NCBI GenBank assembly: GCA_046545675.1
Contig: JBKGZI010000004.1
Location: forward strand, 1 to 45,685
Source: CAYLTX01 sp046545675
GTDB lineage: Bacteria; Myxococcota_A; Bradymonadia; Bradymonadales; Bradymonadaceae
DNA length: 45,685 nt
Reading direction: 5' to 3'
Shown: in pieces, positions 16,542 to 25,179 of the stretch
Layout: each line of letters starts with the position of its first letter
Numbering within the stretch: the stretch's first letter is position 1
Made by a program: the position numbers and the translations under genes
The notes under the pieces: model-generated
Database searches by the model: none
Seen by the model: the letters and a program-made list of their open reading frames with translations, nothing else
Told to the model about the DNA's origin: nothing

Positions 16542-17624
16542 CTACTCAAACCCCCACCCCAACGCCACCAAGAAGGTCTGGCGCGAATAGTCCAGATCGA
16601 TGCGCCCGACCTGCTGGCGGCTGTCGGTGAACTCCTCGGCGTACATGCTCCATCGGCCCTCGATCTCCCAATCCTCGCCGATGGGGCGGGCGATGGAGGC
16701 GACCAGGACGTTGCGGTTCTCTTCGTCGACGAAGAAGAGCGCGTCGGGGGTGGATTGGTCGGGTACGGCGGTGCGCTGCAGCTCGGCGCGTGCCGAGCCG
16801 TAGAATTGCTCGAATAGCGGGGTGGTCAGCGTCATGCGCAGGCCGTGGCGGGTCAGGTTTTGGCTCTCGAGGGTCGAGCGGTTGGCCGAGACGACGTACA
16901 TCAGGTCGATGAAGAAGTCGCCGCGGTAGACGAGGCCGGCTCGCCCCCAGTGAAAGGCGTCCGAGCGATCGTCGTCGAAGTCTCTGAGCACCAGCCCGTA
17001 GGATGCCTCGGTGGCCCAAGACTCGCCGAAGTAACGGCGGATATAGGCGTCGAATTGGGGCCCCTGGCTGCCCAGGCGCGGCGTCGGCTTGTAGGCGAAG
17101 AAGCGCCAGCCCGCGCGGGCCGACAGCCGCCAATCACCGGGCCGAAAGCTCAGGCCCGTGCGCGCGCCGCCCCGAGTATAGTCGAACCGGGAAAGCCGCT
17201 CGGTGCGGTCTTTGACCTCGGCGTCGACCATGACGGTGATATGCTCGGCCAGCGGATAGCGATAGCCGGCGCTGACTTCGGTCAAGAGCGCGTCGGCCTC
17301 GCGGCTTTGCCGGTAGAATTTACCGCCGTGGCGCACGCCCAGACGCAGCCTGGCGTTGTTGGAGGTGCGGTGAGTGGAGTCGAGCGAGGTGAAGTAGCGG
17401 GCCAATATATCCGAGTCGAGGTGAAGATAATCCAGGCTCGGCTCGTCGGACTCCAGGCGCGGGTCGTCGGCCTGCAGCCTGAGCGGGTTGTCGTCGTATT
17501 CCAGGCCCATGCGCACCGCGCCCGACAAACGCGAGCTGTCCTGGGCGGCCGCCGCTGCCGGCGATAGCAGCAGCAACGCCAGCCCAATGCAGCTTAGAAG
17601 TTGCGCGATGCGGCGCTGTTGCAT
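16542..17624 (-). CDS. outer-membrane beta-barrel protein
   Basis: The 360-residue protein starts with a Sec signal peptide (MQQRRIAQLLSCIGLALLLL, then AAAAAQ as cleavage site, about residue 29). The mature protein consists of alternating hydrophobic/polar strands with aromatic girdles (GLEYDDNPLRL, AGYRYPLAEHITVMVDAEV, SARAGWRFFAYKP), ending near-terminally in WGF, as expected for an outer-membrane barrel. The GLEYDDNP opening is seen in outer-membrane proteins of exopolysaccharide and beta-barrel porin-like families; the substrate is unknown. The ATG at 17624 is chosen for its signal peptide; longer starts would run into the divergent gene at 17663. It is divergent from the LolA/LolB-like lipoprotein gene with only 38 bp between starts. 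Confidence 0.8.
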   Translation of the reverse strand: MQQRRIAQLLSCIGLALLLLSPAAAAAQDSSRLSGAVRMGLEYDDNPLRLQADDPRLESDEPSLDYLHLDSDILARYFTSLDSTHRTSNNARLRLGVRHGGKFYRQSREADALLTEVSAGYRYPLAEHITVMVDAEVKDRTERLSRFDYTRGGARTGLSFRPGDWRLSARAGWRFFAYKPTPRLGSQGPQFDAYIRRYFGESWATEASYGLVLRDFDDDRSDAFHWGRAGLVYRGDFFIDLMYVVSANRSTLESQNLTRHGLRMTLTTPLFEQFYGSARAELQRTAVPDQSTPDALFFVDEENRNVLVASIARPIGEDWEIEGRWSMYAEEFTDSRQQVGRIDLDYSRQTFLVALGWGFE

Positions 17625-17662
17625 AGGTTCTTTGCGTCCATCAGAAACCTGACGAGAGTCCC

Positions 17663-18490
17663 ATGAGACTTTATCGCATTCTGCCGCTACTGACACTTCT
17701 GATCACTTCGCTGGTCGCCTCGGTTGGCTGCCAAAAGGAGATCCCGCCGCCGGACAACGCCCTCGAGGAGCCCGAGCAGCTCCGCGCGGCCGTCGACGAG
17801 CGGCTCTCCCAGATCAGCAGCGCGCGTTTTCGAGACGTGGTGCTCGAATATTTTGGCGAAGGCGAGCGCGTCAAAGTCCGCCAGCTCATCCTGGTCAATC
17901 AGCCCGATATGCTGCGCGTGCAGACCCGGGTTCCCGGCACCGACGAGATCATGAGCCTGCTGGTCACCGACGGAGAGAGCTTCGCGATGCACGATCGCGA
18001 GAAGAACGAATATTATACCGGCGAGCCCACCCCGCAGAATATCAACCGGCTGCTGCCGGTCGATCTCTCCGCCGAGGATGTGGTGCGCGTGATGCTCGGC
18101 GGCGCCCCCTGGGACCGCTTCGAGCGTGGCAGCGGCGAGCCGGAGCTGAGCTGGAATCGCGAGACTGGCCGCTACCAGTACAGCCGCGCCACACCCGGCG
18201 GCGGAGAGCTGTCCATGGAGGTCCGACACACCGACTTTGCGGTCATCGAGGTCACCGAGGTCGACGCCTCCGGAGAGCTGGCCTACCACTTCACCACCGA
18301 GGACTGGGAGCGCGCCCAAAACGTGGCGTTGCCCGCGTTTCGCCGCTTTGTGTGGCCGGCCCGAGATCTTGACTTCTCGTTGGATGTCGGTGAAACTCAA
18401 CTCGACGCAAATCTTGAAGATGACTGGTTTCAACTCTCCCCTCCCGCGGGCAGCAAAATCATCCGTGTCGGAGAGGACGGAGCCGAATAG
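17663..18490 (+). CDS. LolA/LolB-like outer-membrane lipoprotein
   Basis: The 275-residue protein begins with a signal peptide and lipobox (SVASVGC, Cys near residue 23). The mature domain opens with a helix (EEPEQLRAAVDERLSQISSARFRD) followed by antiparallel strands with DGESFAMHDREKNEYYTG near residues 102-120. This layout resembles the half-barrel fold of LolA, LolB and DUF4292-type lipoproteins that handle lipids or lipoproteins at the outer membrane. It diverges from the barrel gene at 17624 and is followed after 78 bp by the GspE-N gene. Function is inferred from fold resemblance only. Confidence 0.75.
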   Translation: MRLYRILPLLTLLITSLVASVGCQKEIPPPDNALEEPEQLRAAVDERLSQISSARFRDVVLEYFGEGERVKVRQLILVNQPDMLRVQTRVPGTDEIMSLLVTDGESFAMHDREKNEYYTGEPTPQNINRLLPVDLSAEDVVRVMLGGAPWDRFERGSGEPELSWNRETGRYQYSRATPGGGELSMEVRHTDFAVIEVTEVDASGELAYHFTTEDWERAQNVALPAFRRFVWPARDLDFSLDVGETQLDANLEDDWFQLSPPAGSKIIRVGEDGAE

Positions 18491-18568
18491 TGATCCCGCC
18501 AATCGAGCGGGCCGCCGCGAGCGCAACCGTCATGCGTGCGACGGCTCATTTTCGCCATCGAGTCTTCG

Positions 18569-20071
18569 ATGATCGACGATTCTCAACTGGTTGAAAAACT
18601 GGCGAAGAGCGACGCGATCTCCAACCGAGATCTGCGAAGCGGCCTCGATTTCGCCAAAGACGACGGCACATCTCTATACGAAGCGCTCATCGCCCACGAG
18701 TTGATCGACGAGCGCCTGCTGGTCAAGCTCGTCGCGCGCCTGCTCAACGTCCCTCCGGTCTGGTTGGGCGACCGCACCCCTAGTGCCGACGTCACCGAGA
18801 GCATCCCGCGCTCGCTGGCGGTTCGAAACCGCGTCCTGCCGCTCAAGCGTGAAAAGTCCAAAGAGGGAGAACGTCTGGTCCTGGCGATGCTCGACCCGCT
18901 CGACGTGTTGGCCATGGACGAGGTCGCCAGCCACACCGGCGTCGATGTCCGCCCGGTCTTCGCCGGCCCCCTCGATTTGCGCGGCGGCTTAGAGCGCGCC
19001 TATGGCCCCGCCCCCATCGAGGACGCCGACGAGGCGGCCAGCTTGGAGGCGCTCGAACAGGCCGCCTCCGGGAAGGTCGAGGTCGACGAGGATCTCGTCG
19101 ACGACGAGCTCGACGATGGCCTGACCGACGATAGCTGGGCGAGCTTCTTCGACGAGGCCGAGGTCGTCGACAACACCGAGGACAGCGCGGTGATCTCGCG
19201 CGACATGAAAGATCGGGCCATCTCCAGCGTGCTCGACGCCGTCGATCCGGACAGCGAATCCGACGACGATGACGACGATGGAGACGGCGAGGACGGCGAC
19301 GGGCTCAATTCACTCGACGAGCCGCTCAGCAGAAGCCAGATGACCGGCGGCGTCGAGCCCGATCTGGACGGCTGGGAGGTCGACTCGGCGCTCGACGGCG
19401 AGGGCGACGAGCAGAGCCAAGAAAATCGCGACTACGCCAAGATCGGCCAGCTCTTCGTCTACTCCCCCGAGAAGGCCGCGGCCCAGTCGGAGGTCGAAGA
19501 AGTCGAGCCCGGTTCAGCCAAGAAAAAGCCGGCCGAGAGCAAGCCCGACAAAGAAGAGAAAGCCAAGCGAGAAAGCAGCGAAGCCTCCGAGCCGGCCGAA
19601 GTCTCCGAACCGGACGAAAACTCCGAGCCGTCGGAAGTCTCCGAGCCGTCGGAAGTCTCCGAGCCCGATGAAGACTCCGAAGCCGACGACGACACCGCCG
19701 CCAACACCGAATTCGGCCCGGGTCCGGCCGCCCTGCGCGACCAGATCGCCGACGACGACGAGGCCGACGCAGACGAGGCCAGCGAGCCTCGGCCCTCCTC
19801 CGAAAAAGACGCCAAAATCGTTCGATCACCAAAATCGACCAATAAGAATCCGGCGATCGTCAGGGATAAGCTGCGCGAGATGAGCGCCGGGGCGGAGCTC
19901 AACGCCCGCTTCGTCGACAAGCTCGACGCCCTCTGCGAGCTCGACGACACCAGCCGCAAGGCGCTGGCCGACGCCTCCCCCAACGAGCTCATCTACGCGG
20001 CCGTGCTATCGCTGGTCGACGCCGACGTGCTCGACCCCGCCGTCTTACTCGAGTACCTGCCCCAATCTTGA
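18569..20071 (+). CDS. GspE N-terminal (MshEN-type) domain protein with acidic low-complexity region
   Basis: Residues 1-140 resemble the N-terminal domain of type II secretion/type IV pilus ATPases: paired helical segments, then LLNVPPVWL, SIPRSLAVRNRVLPLKRE, LVLAMLDPLDVLAMDEVASHTG and VRPVFAGPLDLRGGLERAYG. No Walker A or ATPase core follows. Instead residues 150-430 are Asp/Glu/Ser-rich, including repeats of the type EVSEPSEVSEPDE around positions 345-375, and a short helical C-terminal region (about 430-500). MshEN domains in other proteins can bind cyclic di-GMP; whether this one does is unknown. ATG 18569 is preferred; GTG 18536 would add 11 residues. The gene converges on the PP2C gene (19-bp gap). 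Confidence 0.8.
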   Translation: MIDDSQLVEKLAKSDAISNRDLRSGLDFAKDDGTSLYEALIAHELIDERLLVKLVARLLNVPPVWLGDRTPSADVTESIPRSLAVRNRVLPLKREKSKEGERLVLAMLDPLDVLAMDEVASHTGVDVRPVFAGPLDLRGGLERAYGPAPIEDADEAASLEALEQAASGKVEVDEDLVDDELDDGLTDDSWASFFDEAEVVDNTEDSAVISRDMKDRAISSVLDAVDPDSESDDDDDDGDGEDGDGLNSLDEPLSRSQMTGGVEPDLDGWEVDSALDGEGDEQSQENRDYAKIGQLFVYSPEKAAAQSEVEEVEPGSAKKKPAESKPDKEEKAKRESSEASEPAEVSEPDENSEPSEVSEPSEVSEPDEDSEADDDTAANTEFGPGPAALRDQIADDDEADADEASEPRPSSEKDAKIVRSPKSTNKNPAIVRDKLREMSAGAELNARFVDKLDALCELDDTSRKALADASPNELIYAAVLSLVDADVLDPAVLLEYLPQS

Positions 20072-20090
20072 GGCAACGCGTCCTGAGACC

Positions 20091-21380
20091 TCAAGAATCC
20101 GAAATCTCGGGTGGCACGTAGGTGCGGATCGTATCCGAATGCTGACCGGAGGCCAGCCGCTCGTTCATCGCGCGCATCTGCCGGGCTGCGTGGCGCACCA
20201 GGCTGGTCAGCAGCTTATTGCCGATCTCGAGCTCCTGGGAGATCAGCCGCTGGAATTTGTCGGCCGGGATCACCAGCAACACGGCATCACCGACGCTGGT
20301 CGCCGTCGCCGATCGGGTGGGGTCGTCGTCGAAGAGCGCCATTTCGCCGAAGTGCTGGCCGGCGTCGAGCCTGGTGATCTCGGCGTCGTCGACCGACAAG
20401 GCGACCTGACCCTCGACGATCAGATACAGCGCGTCGCTGTCGTCGCCGCGGCGCAAGATGACCTCGCCATCCTCGAAGATGCGCTCGTAGACGATGCGCA
20501 GGACCTTGATGAGCTCCAGGCCGGTCAGGTCGTTGAATAACTCGATCTGCTCGAGGAAGTCGACCTGCCGGATGGTGTCGATGCTGCGCGTGCCGCGCTG
20601 GTGTGGGGTGACTGATTCATCGAAGGCTTCGACGATCACGACCGTGACGTTGTCGCGGCCGCCGCGGTCCTTGGCATCGTCGACCAACGCGTCGAGCAGC
20701 TCTTCGCCGGCCTTGGCGTGGGCGTGTTCGAGGATCTCCTGGCCGCTCAAATAATCGGTCAACCCGTCGGTACACAGCACGAAGCGATCGCCGGGTTGGA
20801 CGTCGAGGTACAGCGTGTCGATCTCGACGTGGGGCTTGCCGCCCATGCTGCGGGTGAGCATATGCTCGAATTTCTCATTTTGCTCGGCCAGCCGGCGCAC
20901 GTCGCTTCGCTGGTCGCGGCGAAGCTGCTCGGCGTAGGTATGATCTTCGGTGATGCGAAAGATCTCGTCATCCCTGATCAGGTAGACCCGGCTGTCGCCG
21001 ACGTGGCCCACGTAGGCGGAGGCGTCGGAGACGACCAGCATGTCGGTGGTCGTGGCCATGCCGGTCGCACGGCCGCGCTCGTTCTCGGTGCCGAAGATGC
21101 TGGCGTTGACCTCCTGGAGGTGCTCGCTGACCAGATCGAGGACGCGCTCGCGGTGGTCGGGATCTTCATGCGAATCGGCCGCTTCAGCCGCCTCGCGCAG
21201 GCGCCCGGCCGCCCCGCGGGTCGCCTCGGCGACCATCTTGCTGGCGACCTCGCCACGGTCTCGTCCTCCGACACCATCGGCGACCACAAAGACGCCCTGT
21301 TCGACGTCGATGAAGTAATTGTCCTCGTTATTCGAGCGGACATTGCCCATGTCGCTCTTTCCCCAGGCTCGCAACTTCAT
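20091..21380 (-). CDS. PP2C-type Ser/Thr phosphatase fused to a cyclic-nucleotide-binding domain
   Basis: Residues 1-245 form a PP2C phosphatase. Metal and catalytic motifs are GNVRSNNEDNYF (12-23), VVADGVGG (33-39), GDSRVYLIR, ITEDHTYAEQL, CTDGLTDYLS and RGGRDNVTVV. Residues about 280-400 form a cNMP-binding domain with the phosphate-binding cassette FGEMALFDDDPTRSATA, including the key Glu and Arg. The simplest reading is a phosphatase gated by cAMP or cGMP that reverses Ser/Thr phosphorylation; targets may include substrates of the kinase at 33131, but nothing links them directly. GAGG six bases before the ATG at 21380 supports the start. A TGTTGGAC direct repeat lies upstream (21429-21451). 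Confidence 0.92.
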   Translation of the reverse strand: MKLRAWGKSDMGNVRSNNEDNYFIDVEQGVFVVADGVGGRDRGEVASKMVAEATRGAAGRLREAAEAADSHEDPDHRERVLDLVSEHLQEVNASIFGTENERGRATGMATTTDMLVVSDASAYVGHVGDSRVYLIRDDEIFRITEDHTYAEQLRRDQRSDVRRLAEQNEKFEHMLTRSMGGKPHVEIDTLYLDVQPGDRFVLCTDGLTDYLSGQEILEHAHAKAGEELLDALVDDAKDRGGRDNVTVVIVEAFDESVTPHQRGTRSIDTIRQVDFLEQIELFNDLTGLELIKVLRIVYERIFEDGEVILRRGDDSDALYLIVEGQVALSVDDAEITRLDAGQHFGEMALFDDDPTRSATATSVGDAVLLVIPADKFQRLISQELEIGNKLLTSLVRHAARQMRAMNERLASGQHSDTIRTYVPPEISDS

Positions 21381-21531
21381 GATAGGCCTCGTGTCTTGCC
21401 TTGTGTGGAATCCCGAGCCTAACGCACTTGTTGGACAAATGCATGTTGGACGAGCCCATCAGCTACCGATCAGGCAGTGGTGTCGTTCGCTCCGAGCACA
21501 CACGATAGACGTGCAAATAATTCGCTGTTCC

Positions 21532-21560
21532 TTGACGCGTCCCCGGGGCGCATCTAGGGT
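21532..21560 (+). promoter_or_regulatory. sigma-70-type promoter of the A-type Fe-S carrier gene
   Basis: TTGACG (21532-21537) and TAGGGT (21555-21560) are 17 bp apart, upstream of the gene at 21616 on its strand. This is the best promoter match in the window. A strong ribosome site AGGAGG (21602-21607) follows, 8 bp before the GTG start. Confidence 0.55.
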
Positions 21561-21615
21561 TCTCTTTTGTGGGTTTCGGCGATACGCCAACGCAATGAAA
21601 CAGGAGGTATGAGTC

Positions 21616-21948
21616 GTGATTTCTCTGACCGAAAAGGCCGCTGAACAGGCCGTCAAGATGATGCGCGAGCATGACATCAATCCCGACAGCGACTATGGGC
21701 TTCGCCTCGGCGTCAAAGCCGGCGGATGCTCGGGCATGAATTACGTGCTCGACATCGTCGACAGCCCCGAGGACAACGATCGCTCTTTCAAGTTGCACGG
21801 CGTCAACGTCTATTGCGACCCGAAGAGCTATCTATACCTCAACGGCACCGAGGTCGATTGGCAGGACGGCATGGTCGATAACGGGTTCAAATTCAGCAAC
21901 CCGAACGCCAAGCGATCCTGTGGCTGCGGCACCAGCTTTACCGTCTGA
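21616..21948 (+). CDS. A-type iron-sulfur cluster carrier (HesB/IscA family)
   Basis: The 110-residue protein has the three conserved ligands of the family: Cys in GGCSGMNY (near residue 36) and the C-terminal CGC of KRSCGCGTSF. NPNA before the last motif is also diagnostic. It would carry Fe-S clusters between scaffold and target proteins in the cytoplasm. It starts with GTG behind AGGAGG at 8-bp spacing; an ATG at 21609 is out of frame. No isc or suf genes are adjacent, so it is a stand-alone copy; I do not choose between erpA, iscA and sufA. Confidence 0.93.
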   Translation: MISLTEKAAEQAVKMMREHDINPDSDYGLRLGVKAGGCSGMNYVLDIVDSPEDNDRSFKLHGVNVYCDPKSYLYLNGTEVDWQDGMVDNGFKFSNPNAKRSCGCGTSFTV

Positions 21949-21967
21949 TTCGAGAATATAGACGACG

Positions 21968-22000
21968 CAAAAAAGCCGGCCACCATGGCCGGCTTTTTTG
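21968..22000. terminator. bidirectional intrinsic terminator
   Basis: AAAAAAGCCGGCCA, a short loop, then TGGCCGGCTTTTTT form a perfect stem flanked by A and T runs. It sits between the convergent genes ending at 21948 and 22021, so it can stop transcription from both sides. Confidence 0.93.
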
Positions 22001-22020
22001 CTCTGGGCCAACTTTTGTTC

Positions 22021-22434
22021 TCAGGCGCCGGCAATGCCCATCGCTGCGATAAATGCAGCAAACCCGCCGTAAATGAACACGATCAAGGCGATCGATGCGC
22101 AGGTGCCGAGCACGGCCGTCACCAGGCTGGCGACGCTCAACCAGAAGCCGACTTTGGCGTAGGTCTCTCCCTTTTGAGGGCTCTCGCCGCGCTCGATCTT
22201 CTTCATTTCGATCCAGCCCAGGATGGCGCCGAGGATGCCGCCGATGCCAGGCAGAAACGTCCACGCGCCGATGCCGCAGATCAGCGCGCCGATGGCCATG
22301 CCCGAGGGTGACTGCTGGCCTTGGCCGCCCGTTGGCGGCTGGGAGGGCGGCCCGTAATTTTGGTTCTGATTGACATGGCCGGTGATCATTCGCAGCGCGG
22401 CCAATACGAAGAATGATCTAATAGACTGGAACAT
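22021..22434 (-). CDS. small DUF4190-like membrane protein
   Basis: The 137-residue protein has a Gly/Pro/Gln/Asn-rich region (QNYGPPSQPPTGGQGQQ), then two hydrophobic stretches around residues 47-70 and 97-130 with the intervening GWIEMKKIERGE loop. This matches the DUF4190 layout (Pro/Gly-rich tail, two helices, basic loop). Start: ATG at 22434 is preceded by GGGAAG at good spacing; a second ATG at 22389 gives the more usual family N-terminus but lacks a ribosome site. Function unknown. It stands alone, convergent with the Fe-S carrier and divergent from trpS. Confidence 0.75.
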   Translation of the reverse strand: MFQSIRSFFVLAALRMITGHVNQNQNYGPPSQPPTGGQGQQSPSGMAIGALICGIGAWTFLPGIGGILGAILGWIEMKKIERGESPQKGETYAKVGFWLSVASLVTAVLGTCASIALIVFIYGGFAAFIAAMGIAGA

Positions 22435-22496
22435 GGCAGCTTCCCGCTGATGAGAGCATGGTCAGTATCGGCGATCTTAAATCATCTGCACGCCAG

Positions 22497-22553
22497 TTGC
22501 GAGCACCCAGCGAACTCATGACAATCCCTCCGGCCTCATGCTATGACCGGAGG
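22497..22553 (+). promoter_or_regulatory. possible promoter and hairpin before trpS
   Basis: TTGCGA (22497-22502) and GACAAT (22520-22525) are 17 bp apart. Just downstream CCTCCGG (22527-22533) and CCGGAGG (22547-22553) can pair around a 13-base loop, hiding a GGAGG sequence. That GGAGG is about 33 bases from the trpS ATG, too far to serve it. Role unproven. Confidence 0.3.
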
Positions 22554-22586
22554 AGTTGGATTCAACCCTAGACATCAGACAAAACC

Positions 22587-23573
22587 ATGGCACGAAAACG
22601 CAGCCTCTCAGGCATCAAACCCACCGGATTCCCCCACTTGGGCAATTATCTGGGCATGATTCGTCCGGCCATCGAGCTGCAGGACGAGTACGACTCCTTT
22701 TATTTCGCCGCCGATTACCACGCGCTGACCTCGGTCAACGACCCGGAGGCGATGCGTGACTCGGTCCACCAGTTGACCGCCTATTTTCTGGCCTTCGGCC
22801 TCGACCCGGACAAGGCGGCGTTCTTCCGCCAGTCGGACATCCCCGAGGTCTGCGAGCTGACCTGGATCTTGAGCTGCGTGACCCATATGGGGCTTTTGGA
22901 GCGCGCCCACGCCTATAAGGCGGCCAAGGACCAGGGCATCGCCAACGAGATCAACCACGGCATCTTCACCTACCCGGTGCTGATGGCCTCGGATATCCTC
23001 ATCTACGACTCCGACGTCGTGCCGGTCGGCCAGGACCAGATCCAACACCTGGAGATGACCCGCGACATCGCCCAGAAGTTCAATCAGGCCTTCGGCGGCG
23101 AGTATCTGAAGCTGCCCGAGGCGAAGGTCCGAAAGGACGTCGCCGTGGTCCCGGGCACCGACGGCCAGAAGATGTCGAAGTCCTACGACAACGTCATCGA
23201 GCCGCTTTTGCCTCCCAAGAAGTTGCGCAAACAGTGCATGACCATCCAGACCGACTCCACGCCGCTCGAGGACCCCAAAGATCCGGATAGCTGCAACGTC
23301 TTCGCGCTGTACAAGCTCTTCGCCAACGCCGACGAGCTCATGGAGATGCGCGGCAACTACGAAGCCGGCGGTTACGGCTACGGCCACGCCAAGCAGGCGC
23401 TCTTCGAGAAGCTCGACGCCTACTTCGAGCCGTATCGGGAAAAATACGAGAGCATCCGACACGACGAAGCCTACCTCGAAGAGGTGCTCGCCGCCGGCGC
23501 CGAGCGGGTGCGCCCGGTGGTCGACCAGGTCATGAGCCGGGTCCGCGCGGCGACTGGATTGGGCCGGGCTTGA
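22587..23573 (+). CDS. trpS: tryptophan--tRNA ligase
   Basis: The 328-residue class I synthetase is of typical bacterial length. It charges tRNA-Trp with tryptophan in the cytoplasm. The HIGH-like motif is GFPHLGNYLG near residues 13-22, with SGIKPTG before it, and the KMSKS loop is GQKMSKSYDN near 193-202. The tryptophan-binding region contains DILIYDSDVVPVGQDQIQHLEM, well conserved. The start ATG at 22587 gives MARKRSLSGIKPTG, as expected. Four bases separate it from the following peptidase gene, so the two are probably translated from one mRNA, though their functions are unrelated. Confidence 0.96.
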   Translation: MARKRSLSGIKPTGFPHLGNYLGMIRPAIELQDEYDSFYFAADYHALTSVNDPEAMRDSVHQLTAYFLAFGLDPDKAAFFRQSDIPEVCELTWILSCVTHMGLLERAHAYKAAKDQGIANEINHGIFTYPVLMASDILIYDSDVVPVGQDQIQHLEMTRDIAQKFNQAFGGEYLKLPEAKVRKDVAVVPGTDGQKMSKSYDNVIEPLLPPKKLRKQCMTIQTDSTPLEDPKDPDSCNVFALYKLFANADELMEMRGNYEAGGYGYGHAKQALFEKLDAYFEPYREKYESIRHDEAYLEEVLAAGAERVRPVVDQVMSRVRAATGLGRA

Positions 23574-23577
23574 ACGA

Positions 23578-25071
23578 ATGACGATCGAGCTGTCGAGCCC
23601 CATTTTACGCCGGCGGATCTCCGGCCTCCTGGCGGCTATCGTCGTGGCGCTGTGTGCTGCGCCGGCCGCCGCCCAATCCAGCCTTCAACAGCGCCTCGAG
23701 GCCCACGTCACTTATCTGGCCTCGTCCGATCTCGAGGGCCGAGGCAACGGCAGCCAGGGGCTGCGCGAAGCGCGCAATTACGTCGCCGGCCAGATGGAGC
23801 AGATCGGCCTCGAGCCGGGCGGCACCGACGGGTACTTCTCGGCGCTCGAGGCGGTCACACGCGCCGAGTTGTCGCGCGACCTCGCCCTGGAGATGGGCAA
23901 ACAAGTGCTCGCCGAGGGCGTCGAATTCAGCCCGGCGGCGTTTAGCGACGGCGGCGACTTCGCGGCCGAGGCGGTCTTCGTGGGCTACGGCCTGAGCGCG
24001 CCGCTGGCGGGCTACGACGACTACGCCGGCGTCGACGTTGACGACAAGGTCGTCGTCGCGCTGACCGGCGCTCCTGACGATATCGAACGCGCGCTCGATC
24101 AACGCGAGGCGGGCTATTTGCTGTCGAGCGGCTCGAAGGCCGCCGTGGCGTCGTCCTTCGGCGCGCGGGCAATCATCTTGGTCAACGACCCGCGAGGCCA
24201 CGGCGAGCACAGCGATCAACGCCCCGACAAACTCTCGACGCTGCGACCTGCGCCGGCTCTCGAGGGGATCAGCGCCGCCCACCTGACCGCGCGCGCGGCG
24301 GCCCGCGCCTTCAGCCAGGTGGGCGTCGACCTCGGCGAGCTCCAACGCCAAATCGACCGGGCCGGCGAACCGGCTAGCCTCCCGCTCCAGCTCGAGGTGC
24401 GCGGCAATCTCTCCATCGAGCGGCAGACGAGCACGATCTATAATGTGGTGGGGCTGTTGCCCGGCGCGGCCGACGCCTCCGGCGAGGCGCTGGTGGCGAC
24501 CGCCCACTACGACGGCCTGGGCTTCGGCCACGCCGGGAGCCTCGTCGACGAGCGCGCAAGCTCCGGACATGACAAGCTGCATCCTGGCGCCGACGATAAC
24601 GCCTCGGGCGTGGCCGTCCTGCTCGAGACGGCCCGCGCGCTGGTCGACGACCCGCCGACGGACCCTCGCCCGGTGGTCTTCGCCACCCCGGTCGGCGAGG
24701 AGCTCATGCTGCGCGGCTCGAGGCGGCTGGCGCGCCAGCTCGTCGAGCGCTTCGGCGGCGGCACCGTGGTCAACCTCGATATGGTCGGCCGGCTGCGCGA
24801 CGACACGTTGCACGTGGCCCACGACGAGCCGCTGGCCACCATCACCGCCGACGCGTCGAGGCAGGCCAACTTGACCGTCGACACCGGTCGCCTCGAGGAG
24901 CGATTCACCGACCACATCGCCTTCGTCGACCTCGGCTTTCGCGCCCTGAACCTGACCACCGGCCGCCACGGCGACTACCACGTGCCCGGCGACACCATCG
25001 ACAAGATCAACTGGTCCGGCATGGTGCGAGTGACGCGGTTTTTGGAGCAAGTGCTGCGCGACCTGTCCTGA
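23578..25071 (+). CDS. exported M28-family metallopeptidase with PA-like insert
   Basis: The 497-residue protein begins with a long signal peptide (hydrophobic core LLAAIVVALCAAPAAAQS, cleavage near residue 32). A helix with LASSDLEGRGNGSQG and ARNYVAGQMEQIGLEPGG is typical for M28 enzymes. A PA-like domain (VFVGYGLSAPLAGYDDYAGVDVDDKVVV) follows near residues 130-165. Catalytic zinc motifs: HYD (VATAHYDGLGFG), GADDNASGVAVLLETAR, GEE (PVGEELMLRGSR), NLDMVGRL, and a late His in GRHGDYHVPGDTID. It should be a zinc aminopeptidase acting in the periplasm or outside the cell. Confidence 0.92.
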   Translation: MTIELSSPILRRRISGLLAAIVVALCAAPAAAQSSLQQRLEAHVTYLASSDLEGRGNGSQGLREARNYVAGQMEQIGLEPGGTDGYFSALEAVTRAELSRDLALEMGKQVLAEGVEFSPAAFSDGGDFAAEAVFVGYGLSAPLAGYDDYAGVDVDDKVVVALTGAPDDIERALDQREAGYLLSSGSKAAVASSFGARAIILVNDPRGHGEHSDQRPDKLSTLRPAPALEGISAAHLTARAAARAFSQVGVDLGELQRQIDRAGEPASLPLQLEVRGNLSIERQTSTIYNVVGLLPGAADASGEALVATAHYDGLGFGHAGSLVDERASSGHDKLHPGADDNASGVAVLLETARALVDDPPTDPRPVVFATPVGEELMLRGSRRLARQLVERFGGGTVVNLDMVGRLRDDTLHVAHDEPLATITADASRQANLTVDTGRLEERFTDHIAFVDLGFRALNLTTGRHGDYHVPGDTIDKINWSGMVRVTRFLEQVLRDLS

Positions 25072-25093
25072 GCGACGGCAGGGACGCCGTCGC
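25072..25093. terminator. hairpin after the M28 peptidase gene
   Basis: GCGACGGC and GCCGTCGC (8-bp arms, 6-base loop) start right after the stop codon. No T run follows, so it is terminator-like rather than a classic intrinsic terminator. Confidence 0.45.
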
Positions 25094-25179
25094 CCCCATG
25101 AGACGCGCGCTGCCCGCGGGCTTTGCTTGTGCGCATTCGCTCGAAATGGCACAATCGCGCCCGCGAAGCGGTTTTCCAA

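Noticed and set aside
22556..22759. TTG-started frame before trpS as a leader peptide
   Set aside because: Spacing from GGAGG is too short, there are no Trp codons, and most of the frame lies inside trpS.
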